Below, piece after piece: positions 44,701 to 51,973 of a stretch of DNA of 64,000 bases; position 1 is the stretch's first letter; every line of letters begins with the position of its first letter. The stretch is taken from assembly GCF_040222385.1 (NCBI RefSeq), contig NZ_JAVKDF010000021.1:62001-126000 (forward strand), in the 5' to 3' direction. The notes below the pieces were generated by a model. That model saw only the letters and a list, made by a program, of their open reading frames with translations, did not search any database and was not told the DNA's origin. Made by a program: the position numbers and the translations under genes. The stretch comes from Imperialibacter sp040222385. Lineage in GTDB: Bacteria; Bacteroidota; Bacteroidia; Cytophagales; Cyclobacteriaceae.

Positions 44701-44787
44701 CACTGAGAACTCCTGAGCCCTGGCACCAAAAAAAGGAATAAGGCAAACTATTATTGCCAGTTTGATTTTTGCCAAATTTATCTTCAT
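38770..44787 (-). CDS. Giant repeat fibre with C-terminal S74 autochaperone
   Basis: A 2005-residue exported protein (signal peptide ending GARAQ at 25). The N-terminal part (26-130) resembles heads of Bacteroidota tail-fibre-like proteins (VLHLVSPNSNQGFLVPQ; GLIVYDGDENSFYYWANG). Residues about 290-1110 are decapeptide repeats in five larger units. Later parts carry FPDASGTV repeats, NINGGNLTV repeats and two GGSITGITDLALADGGTGAS repeats. The end is a Peptidase_S74 domain (about 1855-1935; SDIRLKENI with Ser1856 and Lys1861 in the autocleavage positions known from MYRF and phage endosialidase) plus a coiled coil (about 1932-1990). S74 domains trimerise fibres and then cut themselves off. No type A or B sorting domain is seen. 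It is the first gene of the four-gene operon. Confidence 0.9.
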   Translation of the reverse strand: MKINLAKIKLAIIVCLIPFFGARAQEFSVGVNTLTPNSNAVLHLVSPNSNQGFLVPQVSTSQRQSMIPILASGTTNNGLIVYDGDENSFYYWANGAWRKGLGVFEGAVAGGDLTGTFPNPVLKPSIVTFDKLAPFSVIGEKIAPGAVTTDKIENGAVTSDKLAVSGATAGTFGNETTVSQVTVNDRGIITSVANVAISIVSDNIVDGSIINIDLADNTITINKIDAEGTVSSVLGTDAAGAPTWIPLSNFASSTLATSNVFIGNDTGTASAQPVIGDATLTYTATGADLQLAADAVTANEIATGAVTSNEILDGAVQTADIADQNVTTVKIVDDGVTATKINADVAGAGLSPNGTTGALDVNAGNGLTINGDDLEADIAQLAGQGLGANTGTGAVDIKVDGTSLEIASDIVQVASGGISNAKLATDAVTSDKIADGSVSAADIATGAVSTDEILDLTITTADIANDAVTKDKINADVAGDGLEQFTDGTLRVKVGSGLSFDPDKKLQLAIVPNDDEFLIGTSSGFEGTTVVGDLSMTYNSGTDRIDSKIQPDKVTATEIATDAVGSAEILAGAVNTPELADGAVANPKLGASAVTSDKIADGTIQAVDIVNLGVTTPKINDNAITTGKIADGQVQTLDIADVNVTTAKIANSAIVTSKLADDAVTPAKLDALVAGQGLVQNGSGALDIGQGNGIKVNADDIEVDLGDIAGEALAENTGTGELDVQYDDVSIGLNANNLEVKVDGITTSRIKDLAVTEDKLAAGSVSTGKILDGTIQTGDLGDNIITEIKLVDNSVTTDKIRDGHVQTADIADDNVTTGKIADGNVTTAKLDNDAVDKDKINEDVAGNGLLQNVSGALDINPGNGIEIVLDAVQVDLSGIAGEALTENSGVLDVLYDGTTVGLNGSDELYVPDAGIAEDQLADDAVTTAKIDDDAVTTAKILNGNVTTAKILDDNVTATKLNDDVAGDGLVQNASGALDINAGNGIAIALDVVSVDLSGIAGEALAESSGKLDVQYDNSTIGYNGTSLEVKDAGITTTQLADNAVTNAQMADNAITNAEMADNAVGTAEIADNAITTGKILDGEVQTDDIADGTIQTIDIGDNQVTVAKLQNGTPGNTQLIVADQTTGEPGYVNLSTVIGDLAGNGLVGNGEKIDANPDDVTIELFTDMLQVKDLGITNPKIASRTITFDKLSGTAGFENSLLINNSSNFPVWFAPGSNQVLITSSGGSITTKPIGEFATNNLAYGSIFIGNSSGISTQLSVNNAGSLIIGNGTSAASLPLTGDINLNGAGATTIQDNAVQGDDIDVTSGNFVVAGANQVQLNNTLGLQVANATDLNGSLTMDGSTFSLDATGASNLSTSAGALTLQGAGGVNIGANGVLTDVIGGLNVTQGADIDGNTTLNGNVTLGNAATDGVTVTGEILGATPLNFEGSANNDVYTSFAITNPTSARTINFPDASGTVVLSGGATLANDIALSTDGAGQIVNAVEAQDFNVQSQNINIGDESDDVVDITGITNLNGGDVTIADGATATNINNDDINIGNAAGDLVDITGATTITGGNLTVSSPQSDFNSATTNVTGAAINIGDAAGDAVDITAATNINGGNLTVDAPVTTLNSGIINLSADATGDILLNGEIQGGSPLILEGATDDANETTISLVDPTADRTISFPDASGTVLLDVNVGTIASQDANSVSISGGSITGITDLALADGGTGASDAPTARTNLGLVIGTDVQAFDTDLSTYAGISPSGDVQTLLGSADNATIISNIGLGSMSSQDANSVSISGGSITGITDLAIVDGGTGASDAATARTNLGLGTGDSPTFNGLTITALAGAEDTYTGDGLTNSFTISAAGAFSSSDIRLKENIKPLDSPLDKILASEGLSYNYKADADTEVHFGVIAQEIEKLFPHMVKEDSRGYKSVNYTELIPVLIEAIKEQQKLIEKLMADLSNEKTTKEEMKAALDKQMKLSEMQMKLMAQLQMENSSMKSDIDLIKEQMGIKSATKTNE
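41458..43920 (-). repeat. Decapeptide and higher-order repeats in the S74 fibre
   Basis: Residues about 290-1110 keep a strict ten-residue period, (A/x)-D-x-x-(V/I)-(T/Q)-T-x-(K/D/E)-(I/L), seen cleanly at 1040-1109 (ADNAVTNAQM, ADNAITNAEM and so on). Blocks of these are joined by a longer unit beginning (N/D)-x-D-V-A-G-x-G-L-x-x-N-x-x-G-A-L-D-I, which occurs five times, at residues about 341, 473, 670, 841 and 961. Unit lengths vary (about 120-195 residues) mainly because the number of decapeptides differs. A trimeric beta-solenoid fibre is a reasonable model. Confidence 0.85.
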
Positions 44788-45810
44788 GACCGGCTAAGGT
44801 TAGAAATGGTCCAATTCATATTTTGATCAGATGAAAAAAACACTGATTTATAATTACACTATTTTTGTCAAAAAGTCATAACTATTGACGATACAAATAG
44901 CAAAGAACCTGAGCTATTACAAAAAGTTTCGTCGAAGATAAGAGGTGTTTGAACTAAAAGATTGTTGAACGACTAGCTAAACACCACTGACCTCAGATCA
45001 AGTTATGATCCTAATAATCCAGGAATAGCTGATGAAAATTCGGGGTTACCTAAAGAAAAACTAAAGTTGGCTATTATTCTATTTTATAGTTTTTGTGGGA
45101 TTGGTCAACATCAAATTATTCATACAACTTAACCTATAAAATCTCTCAGTAGCGGTGCAACAACCTGTAAAAATACAATTGAGGCATAAACATAGGAATT
45201 ATATAATTAATACCAATAATATTCATATCAATTTAATTTGGCTGATAATAAATACTTATTTATAAGTAGTCACGTCATTTCCAGTTCGAACGAAATGCAA
45301 CGCCAGCATTTTTCAAATATAAAAATCGTCCAAGTAGCCTGTTTGTCAATCTCTTTCGAATTAATACACGTGTAAGTGTGGACTACAACCAGTACCTCGT
45401 CTCTATTCACTCAGCTAGTTCACCACACCGGAAAAAATTGAATTTTGCCACTTTCAGATGTAAATAATCAGCTTTGGTTACTCACTTTCGCTAAATAATC
45501 TCTCCATAAAAACAAATACACTTAAGCTGAAGACAAAAGGAATTACATTGACTTCGCAAAATACCCCATCCCCGATAAATGACTTAGGATGCTAACCTTA
45601 CATGGGATGAAACTGAACATCCACCAGTCTCTCCACAAAGAGGCGCTCATCCGGGTTAACTAGCTGATATCCAATCATGGATTGTATCTGTTAAATCACT
45701 TACACACATCGCATGATTAACCGTAGAAATAATTCTCAGACTGTCGAACGAAGATTTTTCATCGCATTTGATAGATTGCGTGTTGGAAACAAACTTAACC
45801 TAACTACCAA
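44788..45810. other. Long AT-rich intergenic region upstream of the S74 operon
   Basis: About 1.02 kb between divergent genes, clearly richer in A and T than its flanks. I find no open frame with coding character, no tRNA, and no strong TTG-N19-TAnnTTTG promoter on either strand. A weak inverted pair GGTGTTT/AAACACC (44944-44950 and 44979-44985) and a small hairpin CAATC-ATG-GATTG near 45673 are the only structures noticed. It must contain the promoters of the fibre operon and of the NSS transporter, and could hold a small RNA or regulator sites that cannot be named by eye. Confidence 0.6.
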
Positions 45811-47202
45811 ATGGCTTCTAGAGGGAATTTCAATAGTAAGATCGGTTTCATTGCGGCAGCAGCTGGTTCGGCTGTTGGTTTGGGCAACATCTGGAAATTC
45901 CCATTTGAAGTGGCTGACGGTGGAGGAGCAGCCTTTGTGTTGATGTACCTCGGCTTTTGCTTCATTCTATGTTTTCCGGTGATGGTGACTGAAATTGCCA
46001 TCGGCCGAAAAACCCAAAAAGACCCAGTTGGAGCATTTGGGGCGCTCGGATTTCCAAAATGGAAGTTTCTTGGGAAAATGGGGGTGCTAGCCGGTGTGCT
46101 TATCCTTTCTTTCTATAACGTGGTGGCCGGTTGGGCGTTTGGCTACTTTCTCGAAATGTTAATGGGCAACTTTGCCATCGGAGGGCAGTTTGGAGATTAC
46201 ATCAAAGATGTGGTTAAAATTGGAGCCTACGGTGCCGTGTTCATGTTCTCTACAGCTTTTATCGTTTCAAAAGGTGTGTCTGGTGGCATCGAAAAGGCTT
46301 CCAAAATTCTGATGCCTACCCTCCTCATTCTTATTATTTCCCTGGTAGCATACGCCATGACCCTACCACACGCCATGGAGGGGGTTAAGTTTTACCTCGT
46401 ACCCGACTTTTCCGAAATCAATTTTGAAGTAGTATACAGTGCACTTGGTCAGGCCTTCTTTTCTCTTTCTTTAGGTATGGGAGCACTCATTACCTACGGC
46501 AGCTACGTGTCCAAAGAAGAGAACATCATCTCTTCCGCAGCCCTGATCACCCTCACAGATATTTCCGTGGCATTTTTGGCAGGTTTGATGATGTTTCCAT
46601 TCGTTGCCTACATGAGTGAGGGAAACTTGCACGAGGTCACCGGTGGTCCGGGCCTTATTTTTGCCACACTTCCTGGCGTTTTTGAGTCATTTGGCCCAAT
46701 TCTCGGCATTGTGGTCGGAGCCTCTTTCTTCCTTTTGCTTTCTTTTGCAGCTCTCACCAGCACCGTATCGCTTCTAGAGGTACCCGTGGCCTATGCAGTA
46801 GATGAACTCAAAATAGATAGAAAAAAGGCTGTTTGGCTTATAGCTGCCATCATTTTTATCGTAGGTATCCCATCGCTGATGGCCAATGGCTATTCTTCTT
46901 TCTTCTCTTCTTTTATTACTTATATGGGTAACGACAATCCCACCGATTTCATGACGCTGGTGTCGGACATTGCTAATGACAGCCTGCTGCCACTGGGCGG
47001 CTGCCTGATTTCGTTTTTCGGTGCCTATGTATGGAAAAAACACAATCTCAATGAAGAAATTGCCCAGGGTTATCCTAACTATCACGGCTCCTTCGTTGAA
47101 AAATTCATCAACATCATGGTAAGCTACTTCTGCCCGATTGTGTTGGGTATTATCTTCGTCTTGACTGTTTTGGACAGGTTCTTTGGAATAGCATTGGTTT
47201 AG
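45811..47202 (+). CDS. Sodium-dependent transporter, NSS/SNF family
   Basis: A 463-residue inner-membrane symporter of the LeuT-fold neurotransmitter:sodium family, with about eleven or twelve helices as in bacterial members. TM1 is unmistakable: GFIAAAAGSAVGLGNIWKFPF (residues 12-32), with the unwound GSAVGLGN segment that binds substrate and Na+. TM6 region shows ALGQAFFSLSLGMGALITYGSY, and TM8 contains AALTSTVSLLEVPVAY with Na2-site Ser/Thr. It most likely imports an amino acid or related amine driven by Na+, fitting a marine lifestyle. No biosynthetic or catabolic partner is adjacent; the next gene converges on it 16 bases away. Confidence 0.95.
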   Translation: MASRGNFNSKIGFIAAAAGSAVGLGNIWKFPFEVADGGGAAFVLMYLGFCFILCFPVMVTEIAIGRKTQKDPVGAFGALGFPKWKFLGKMGVLAGVLILSFYNVVAGWAFGYFLEMLMGNFAIGGQFGDYIKDVVKIGAYGAVFMFSTAFIVSKGVSGGIEKASKILMPTLLILIISLVAYAMTLPHAMEGVKFYLVPDFSEINFEVVYSALGQAFFSLSLGMGALITYGSYVSKEENIISSAALITLTDISVAFLAGLMMFPFVAYMSEGNLHEVTGGPGLIFATLPGVFESFGPILGIVVGASFFLLLSFAALTSTVSLLEVPVAYAVDELKIDRKKAVWLIAAIIFIVGIPSLMANGYSSFFSSFITYMGNDNPTDFMTLVSDIANDSLLPLGGCLISFFGAYVWKKHNLNEEIAQGYPNYHGSFVEKFINIMVSYFCPIVLGIIFVLTVLDRFFGIALV

Positions 47203-47218
47203 CAAACAGCATCACCAA

Positions 47219-48010
47219 TCACTTCTTAACAAACGACTCCTTAAAACCGTCGAGAATGATGTAATAGTTGCCGGGTTTCAAAAGGCGAAGAGGGATTTCT
47301 TTGGCGTTCCCTGTAAGGATTACCTCTTCCTTTTCATTTAAGATTTCAAAAGCAGTTGCCCTCGATAGCGTCATTTTGTCTGACACCACCTTTGGCGTGA
47401 AGGTGATGGGCACCTTGTAGTAAACAAACTCAACCTCATCAGAATACAGATAGTTGTTAGCACTCGCCCTGTACTTCACCCGGAATTTATTCGAGCCTTC
47501 AGTCAATTCGGGAAAGTATGAATAATCACTGGACGCAAACTGCCCCTGTGAAGGAATTTCGTTTATTTCTATCCAGTCTTCCCCTCCCAGTCTTTCTATA
47601 ATATAAGATGCTCTTTCTCTCTCTCCTCTGGTGTTCCACTTGATTTCCTCTTCAATGAAAACAATGCTATTAAACCGAAAGGAGCTATGCCAGAAAATGG
47701 CCTGCGGGTTCACAATCTTCGGAGAACAAATGGTATCGTGCAGCACTCTTATCGAAACCGGCGTGTATAAGTCGAGTCCTTTGAAGTCAATCTCAAGCGC
47801 TGAAAGTTTCAGATTGAGATTCAATGTTCGTCCATTGAGCAATACCTCCCTTACACAAAACTTCTCTACACCCTCAGAGAGTGGGTTTTGAATAAATAAA
47901 GATTTGCCCTGGTAAACCCCGGTGATGGCGATCTCCTGCCCCCTTGCAAAAAAGGATAGGAAAATTAGCCCGAAAAAAATCCACAAGCACTTCCAGGTAG
48001 TCGATAACAT
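47219..48010 (-). CDS. Secreted protein with probable type A T9SS sorting tail
   Basis: From ATG 48010 the product has 263 residues with a signal peptide (KCLWIFFGLIFLSFFARGQ). The frame stays open to 48088 but the extension is not signal-like. The middle is a fibronectin-like beta domain (IKWNTRGERERASYIIERLGG, then NKFRVKYRASANNYLYSDEVEF). The last 55 residues fit the Por secretion-system type A pattern: VVSDKMTLSRATAFEILNEK, LTGNAKEIPLRLLKPGNYYI and a terminal FVKK. It should thus be exported by T9SS and anchored or released at the surface. It sits downstream of the MacB-like permease gene on the same strand, 78 bases away. Its role is unknown. Confidence 0.8.
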   Translation of the reverse strand: MLSTTWKCLWIFFGLIFLSFFARGQEIAITGVYQGKSLFIQNPLSEGVEKFCVREVLLNGRTLNLNLKLSALEIDFKGLDLYTPVSIRVLHDTICSPKIVNPQAIFWHSSFRFNSIVFIEEEIKWNTRGERERASYIIERLGGEDWIEINEIPSQGQFASSDYSYFPELTEGSNKFRVKYRASANNYLYSDEVEFVYYKVPITFTPKVVSDKMTLSRATAFEILNEKEEVILTGNAKEIPLRLLKPGNYYIILDGFKESFVKK

Positions 48011-48088
48011 AAATTGTACTTGCACGGAAACAGAATTCTTTAAAAGCAAGAAAGCACAATTTACGAAATTGTTACCACTACATGGCAA

Positions 48089-49327
48089 TTATTCGAATCG
48101 AAGAGATTCGATGGGATCAAGCTTCGAGGCTTTGTAGGCTGGAAGGTAGCCGCTGAGTATCCCCACAAACATACCAATAAGTAAGCCTACCATCATCCAA
48201 AACCAGGGAATGACGAAACCATTAGCTTCCAGTAATTTAGCAATGAGGTTGCCTACCAGAATACCCAATATAATACCACCTATACCACCCATTTGCGTGA
48301 TAACTATGGCCTCTATGAGAAACTGCTGCCTGATTTTGGTTGGCGAGGCACCAAGTGCTTTTCGCACGCCTATCTCCCGGGTTCGTTCCGTTACTGAAAC
48401 CAGCATGATATTCATAAGCCCAATGGAAGCCCCCAAAAGTGTAATGAACCCGATTCCAAAGCCACCTATTCGGAGGTATCCGGTAATCTCTTCAAGGCTC
48501 TCTGCCAACGACTGGTTTCTGGCGACATCAAATGAATCGGGCTCACCTAAAGGGTCTCTGCGAATAGATCGCATGAGACCTGTGGCCTGGCCCATCGCAT
48601 ATTCCATTTGGGTAGGGTCGTTGATGGCAACTGTGATAGTATATTGAAGGTTTCGTCGTGGATCCACCCTTCTTGCTGTTTCCAACGGCACCAAAAAATA
48701 CCGATCCAGCCCACTATCGCCGCCAATATTACCTTGTTTTTCAAGCACTCCAATCACTCTGAACCTGATCCCATAGGCGGTAATGAATTGATTGACGGGA
48801 TTTTCGTTCTTTTCGAACAAATTACTATACACCTCGTCGCCAATAATGACGACGTTAGCCCCGTTTTGGGCTTCAATTTGAGAAAAATTACGCCCCTGCG
48901 ACAACTCGCCACCTTCAACGACCAGAATATTGGCATCTCCTCCCACAATTCGCATGTTTGGGTTGGTTACCTTCGACCCTCTGCTCAACTCGGCTACTCC
49001 GGTTACCCAGGTAGTGAGAGAGGGGGTGCCATAAGAGTTGTAGAGATCAAGGAACCTTCGGGCCTCACGGTAGTTGATGGCCGGGTATCGTTTCTCTTCC
49101 ACTCCGCTCGACCGGCGATTATCGTATCGCTTGGTTCTGACATCAAAGGTGTTAGCTCCTAAATCAGATAAGCTATTGTTGATAGACGCCTGGATGCCTT
49201 CTATGGCTGTTAGGATACCCACCAGAGATGTAATGCCTATCGCAATGATCATCGCTGTAAGAACTGACCTCAGGGTGTTCGTTTGCACAGCCTTGATACC
49301 TTCCCGGATGTTTTCTAAGATGATCAT
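48089..49327 (-). CDS. MacB-like ABC transporter permease
   Basis: A 412-residue permease with the MacB layout: N-terminal TM helix (NTLRSVLTAMIIAIGITSLVGI), a periplasmic MacB_PCD domain (about 45-260; VRTKRYDNRRSSGVEEKRYP, VIIGDEVYSNLF, FRVIGVLEKQGNIGGDSGLD), and an FtsX domain with three C-terminal helices. The FtsX domain contains ASIGLMNIMLVSVTERTREIGVRKALGASPTKIRQQFL, the EIGVRKALGA loop being diagnostic. Such type VII ABC systems use mechanotransmission to expel or move substrates across the periplasm. No ATPase (MacB/LolD-like) or MacA-type adaptor gene is adjacent, so its partners lie elsewhere. A TAGATTTG promoter element precedes it. Confidence 0.94.
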   Translation of the reverse strand: MIILENIREGIKAVQTNTLRSVLTAMIIAIGITSLVGILTAIEGIQASINNSLSDLGANTFDVRTKRYDNRRSSGVEEKRYPAINYREARRFLDLYNSYGTPSLTTWVTGVAELSRGSKVTNPNMRIVGGDANILVVEGGELSQGRNFSQIEAQNGANVVIIGDEVYSNLFEKNENPVNQFITAYGIRFRVIGVLEKQGNIGGDSGLDRYFLVPLETARRVDPRRNLQYTITVAINDPTQMEYAMGQATGLMRSIRRDPLGEPDSFDVARNQSLAESLEEITGYLRIGGFGIGFITLLGASIGLMNIMLVSVTERTREIGVRKALGASPTKIRQQFLIEAIVITQMGGIGGIILGILVGNLIAKLLEANGFVIPWFWMMVGLLIGMFVGILSGYLPAYKASKLDPIESLRFE

Positions 49328-49346
49328 AAGAAATTTAAATTCTTCG

Positions 49347-49354
49347 CAAATCTA
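49347..49354 (-). promoter_or_regulatory. TAGATTTG -7 element of the permease gene
   Basis: A perfect TAnnTTTG on the minus strand, ending 20 bases before the ATG at 49327. The nearest TTG upstream is 13 bases away rather than 19, so the -33 box is doubtful. Confidence 0.4.
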
Positions 49355-49563
49355 ATAAATGTACTGTCAAAACAGTTTCCTAACGCCTTCTATAACTAAT
49401 GGTGTATCTCTATTAAATGTATTTTGCCGCACGTAAAGCGCACTTCAAAACCCCATTATGAGAAATCATTGACCTCAGAACCGACTACATTTGCCATTCA
49501 TACCAAGCCCTGTTGTGCGGTCGTCTGCACTTGCATAGCTTTACATTTTGAGAAGCTATCAAC

Positions 49564-50397
49564 ATGCAGTTAATGAGTAGGGTTTTATTACTTTTTATTA
49601 CACTCTTTACGTTTTTTATTCAAGCCAAAGCACAGTTATTGCCCCTGAGCACCGCATCTGACTCCGCTAAACACTATTATTACCTTGGGTGGAAGCAGAT
49701 CATGGACTATGCCGACTACACAAAAGCTGAGCAGTCTTACCGGAAATCCATAGCATTCGACCCTGAATTTATCTTGGGCCAGAGCCTTGTTGGCAGGATA
49801 TCACCCGACATTAAGGAGCGCTACGAAATACTTGAAAAGATAAATACAAAAAAACATCTTGCTACAGAAGACGAGCAGCTAGTGGCAGATGTGTCGGTGA
49901 TGTTGATAGAATTCCTGAACGCCAGGGAAGAAATGGACAGCGCAAAAACGGCAGAAAAGATTGCTATTGCTTTACAGACCGGCTTGAAAAACTTCGGCTT
50001 GATTGGCCAAAAATACCCTGAAGAGGTATACTTTATCTCCGAATATTTCGAGATCGTAAACTACTTATACGGGCCAAAAAAAGCACTCGACACTCTCAAG
50101 AGCTATAATTCATCGCTTAAGAAACCTGCCCCTTTCCTCATTGGCTACGAGTCAACGCTGGAAGCAGCCCTTGGCAACTATGATAACGCACTCGAACTTG
50201 CCTTCAAGCTCAAGAAATGCTTCAAAGACAAGAAAGTACCAAAGCCCTATGTTGTTCTTGGCGATATTTACCTTCAAAAAGGCGACCTGGAAAGTGCTTA
50301 CAAATATATCAACAAGGCGTTGGAACTTGATCCCGCCAACCGGGCAGTGCAGAGGCTAAAAAAGAGAGCAGAAGTGCTGCAGAAAAATAATTTCTAA
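49564..50397 (+). CDS. Exported TPR protein of unknown function
   Basis: The 277-residue product has a signal peptide (SRVLLLFITLFTFFIQAKAQ) and helical repeats. The N-terminal TPR reads YLGWKQIMDYADYTKAEQSYRKSIAFDP (residues about 38-66) and the C-terminal one YVVLGDIYLQKGDLESAYKYINKALELDP (about 228-256), both close to the TPR consensus; helices between are degenerate. It is predicted to be periplasmic and to serve as a protein-interaction scaffold. A possible promoter TACATTTTG lies just upstream (49540-49548) but has one extra T. It is followed after 205 bases by an unrelated exported protein. No functional partner can be named. Confidence 0.82.
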   Translation: MQLMSRVLLLFITLFTFFIQAKAQLLPLSTASDSAKHYYYLGWKQIMDYADYTKAEQSYRKSIAFDPEFILGQSLVGRISPDIKERYEILEKINTKKHLATEDEQLVADVSVMLIEFLNAREEMDSAKTAEKIAIALQTGLKNFGLIGQKYPEEVYFISEYFEIVNYLYGPKKALDTLKSYNSSLKKPAPFLIGYESTLEAALGNYDNALELAFKLKKCFKDKKVPKPYVVLGDIYLQKGDLESAYKYINKALELDPANRAVQRLKKRAEVLQKNNF

Positions 50398-50602
50398 CGC
50401 TATCATGCTTAAAAGAGAATTAACTTTGCCTGAAAACTGTTCCCAGCTTTATTGAAAGTGACCAAATTGCTCAACTTTCCGCCAGGAGGAAACGACTCAT
50501 TGAATTTAACGTTAGTTCTGTTAGATTTAATGGACAAAGTTGAACTTCAGGAGCAAGAAAGTGGCTCCGATCAGCCGGGTTCAATTTAAAAATTTTGAGT
50601 AG

Positions 50603-51865
50603 ATGAAACGCATCATATTTCTCCTGTGTATCTTTCTGTTTATTGGTAGCAAGGCATTCTCGTCTTCTATCCTTATTCCCATGGACAACAGCCAAACGAA
50701 CCACCTGAAGTCGTACGGTGTGGCCTATTGGGTGCTTTCAAAGGATATTGAGATAGACTGGCTGCTCAATTACCGGGGCGGTAGTTTTATGTTCAAATAT
50801 TACCAGGCTTTTGAAAATGAGCTGATTATCCGGGGAGTAAGTTATGAGGTAATTTCTGATGCCGAAGCCGGGCAGATACTTGAAGTGATTGCAAGCCCCT
50901 CCTCCAATATGGACGCCATGCGGCTGGAAAAATACCCAAAAATTGCCGTTTACTCACCAAAAAGTAAGCTCCCCTGGGACGACGCCGTGACCATGGTACT
51001 CTCCTACGCCGAGATTCCCTACGATGTCATTTTTGATGAGGAAATCCTGTACAACGAGCTACCCAAGTATGACTGGCTGCATTTGCATCACGAAGATTTT
51101 ACAGGCCAGTATGGGAAGTTTTACCGGGCCTATGGCAACTACCCCTGGTACATAGAGCAGCAAAGGGACTATGAAGAAATGGCCAGAAAGCACGGCTTCA
51201 TGAAGGTATCGCAAATGAAACTGGGCGTGGCGAAAAAAATCAGAGACTTTGTGGGTAGCGGCGGCTTCCTTTTTGCCATGTGCTCGGCTACCGACTCCTA
51301 CGACATTGCCCTGGCCGCCGAGGGTATCGACATTTGCGAAAGCATGTACGACGGCGACCCGGCAGATCCACGAGCTCAGCAAAAACTCGACTTCAGCAAA
51401 ACATTTGCATTCGGCGATTTCTTATTGGAACGCCGGCCACTTGAATACGAATACTCAAACATCGACATGCAGCCCAACGAGCGGGGAGTCATTGAAAGAA
51501 ACGATTACTTCAATTTGTTTGAGTTCAGCGCCAAGTGGGATCCTATTCCCACTATGCTCACCCAAAACCACGAAAGGATCATCAAAGGTTTTATGGGACA
51601 AACAACTGCATTTAGAAATGCCACTGTGAAGCCCGATGTGGTTGTGATGGGAGAAAATAAAAGCATCGGTGAAGTGCGATACCTTCATGGCATATTTGGC
51701 AAGGGCTTCTACACTTTCTACGGTGGCCACGACCCTGAAGATTACCAACACCTTGTGGGCGACCCCCCTACCGATCTCAATCTACACCCCAATTCCCCTG
51801 GCTACCGGCTGATTCTCAACAACATACTTTTTCCTGCTGCAAAAAAGAAAAAACAGAAAACCTGA
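50603..51865 (+). CDS. Exported protein, 'asparagine synthetase B'-like family
   Basis: A 420-residue exported protein (signal peptide IIFLLCIFLFIGSKAFSSS). It belongs to a conserved Bacteroidota family that databases often call asparagine synthetase B. The N-terminus resembles that family (ILIPMDNSQTNHLKSYGVAY, then DWLLNYRGGSFMFKYYQAFE). There is no N-terminal catalytic Cys, no ATP-pyrophosphatase SGGxDS motif and the protein is exported, so asparagine synthesis is implausible. The later segments KIAVYSPKSKLPWDDAVTMV, SGGFLFAMCSATDSYDIAL and FYTFYGGHDPEDYQHL resemble a ThuA/glutamine-amidotransferase-like fold. The C-terminus is a lysine tail. The function is unknown. Confidence 0.85.
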   Translation: MKRIIFLLCIFLFIGSKAFSSSILIPMDNSQTNHLKSYGVAYWVLSKDIEIDWLLNYRGGSFMFKYYQAFENELIIRGVSYEVISDAEAGQILEVIASPSSNMDAMRLEKYPKIAVYSPKSKLPWDDAVTMVLSYAEIPYDVIFDEEILYNELPKYDWLHLHHEDFTGQYGKFYRAYGNYPWYIEQQRDYEEMARKHGFMKVSQMKLGVAKKIRDFVGSGGFLFAMCSATDSYDIALAAEGIDICESMYDGDPADPRAQQKLDFSKTFAFGDFLLERRPLEYEYSNIDMQPNERGVIERNDYFNLFEFSAKWDPIPTMLTQNHERIIKGFMGQTTAFRNATVKPDVVVMGENKSIGEVRYLHGIFGKGFYTFYGGHDPEDYQHLVGDPPTDLNLHPNSPGYRLILNNILFPAAKKKKQKT

Positions 51866-51973
51866 GTTTTTAAACTCCCTGGTTTAAAAAATTTCGATTA
51901 TTAATTTGGCCTTGACTAGTTTCACCTTCATTTTTATTGATAGAACCTGATCACCGCCAAACCTCATTCTTAG

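Noticed and set aside
37437..44787. Prophage tail-fibre region
   Set aside because: S74 fibres suggest phage, but there are no capsid, portal, terminase, tail-tube or integrase genes. The partners are PorP, CHU_C and OmpA proteins and the fibre has a Sec signal peptide.
44788..45810. tRNA or transposon remnant in the long intergenic gap
   Set aside because: No cloverleaf, TTC-arm motif, terminal inverted repeats or transposase-like frame could be found by eye.
51850..51890. Terminator after the 'asparagine synthetase B'-like gene
   Set aside because: GAGTTT-TT-AAACTC is only a 6-bp AT-rich stem with a 2-base loop, too short and too weak.
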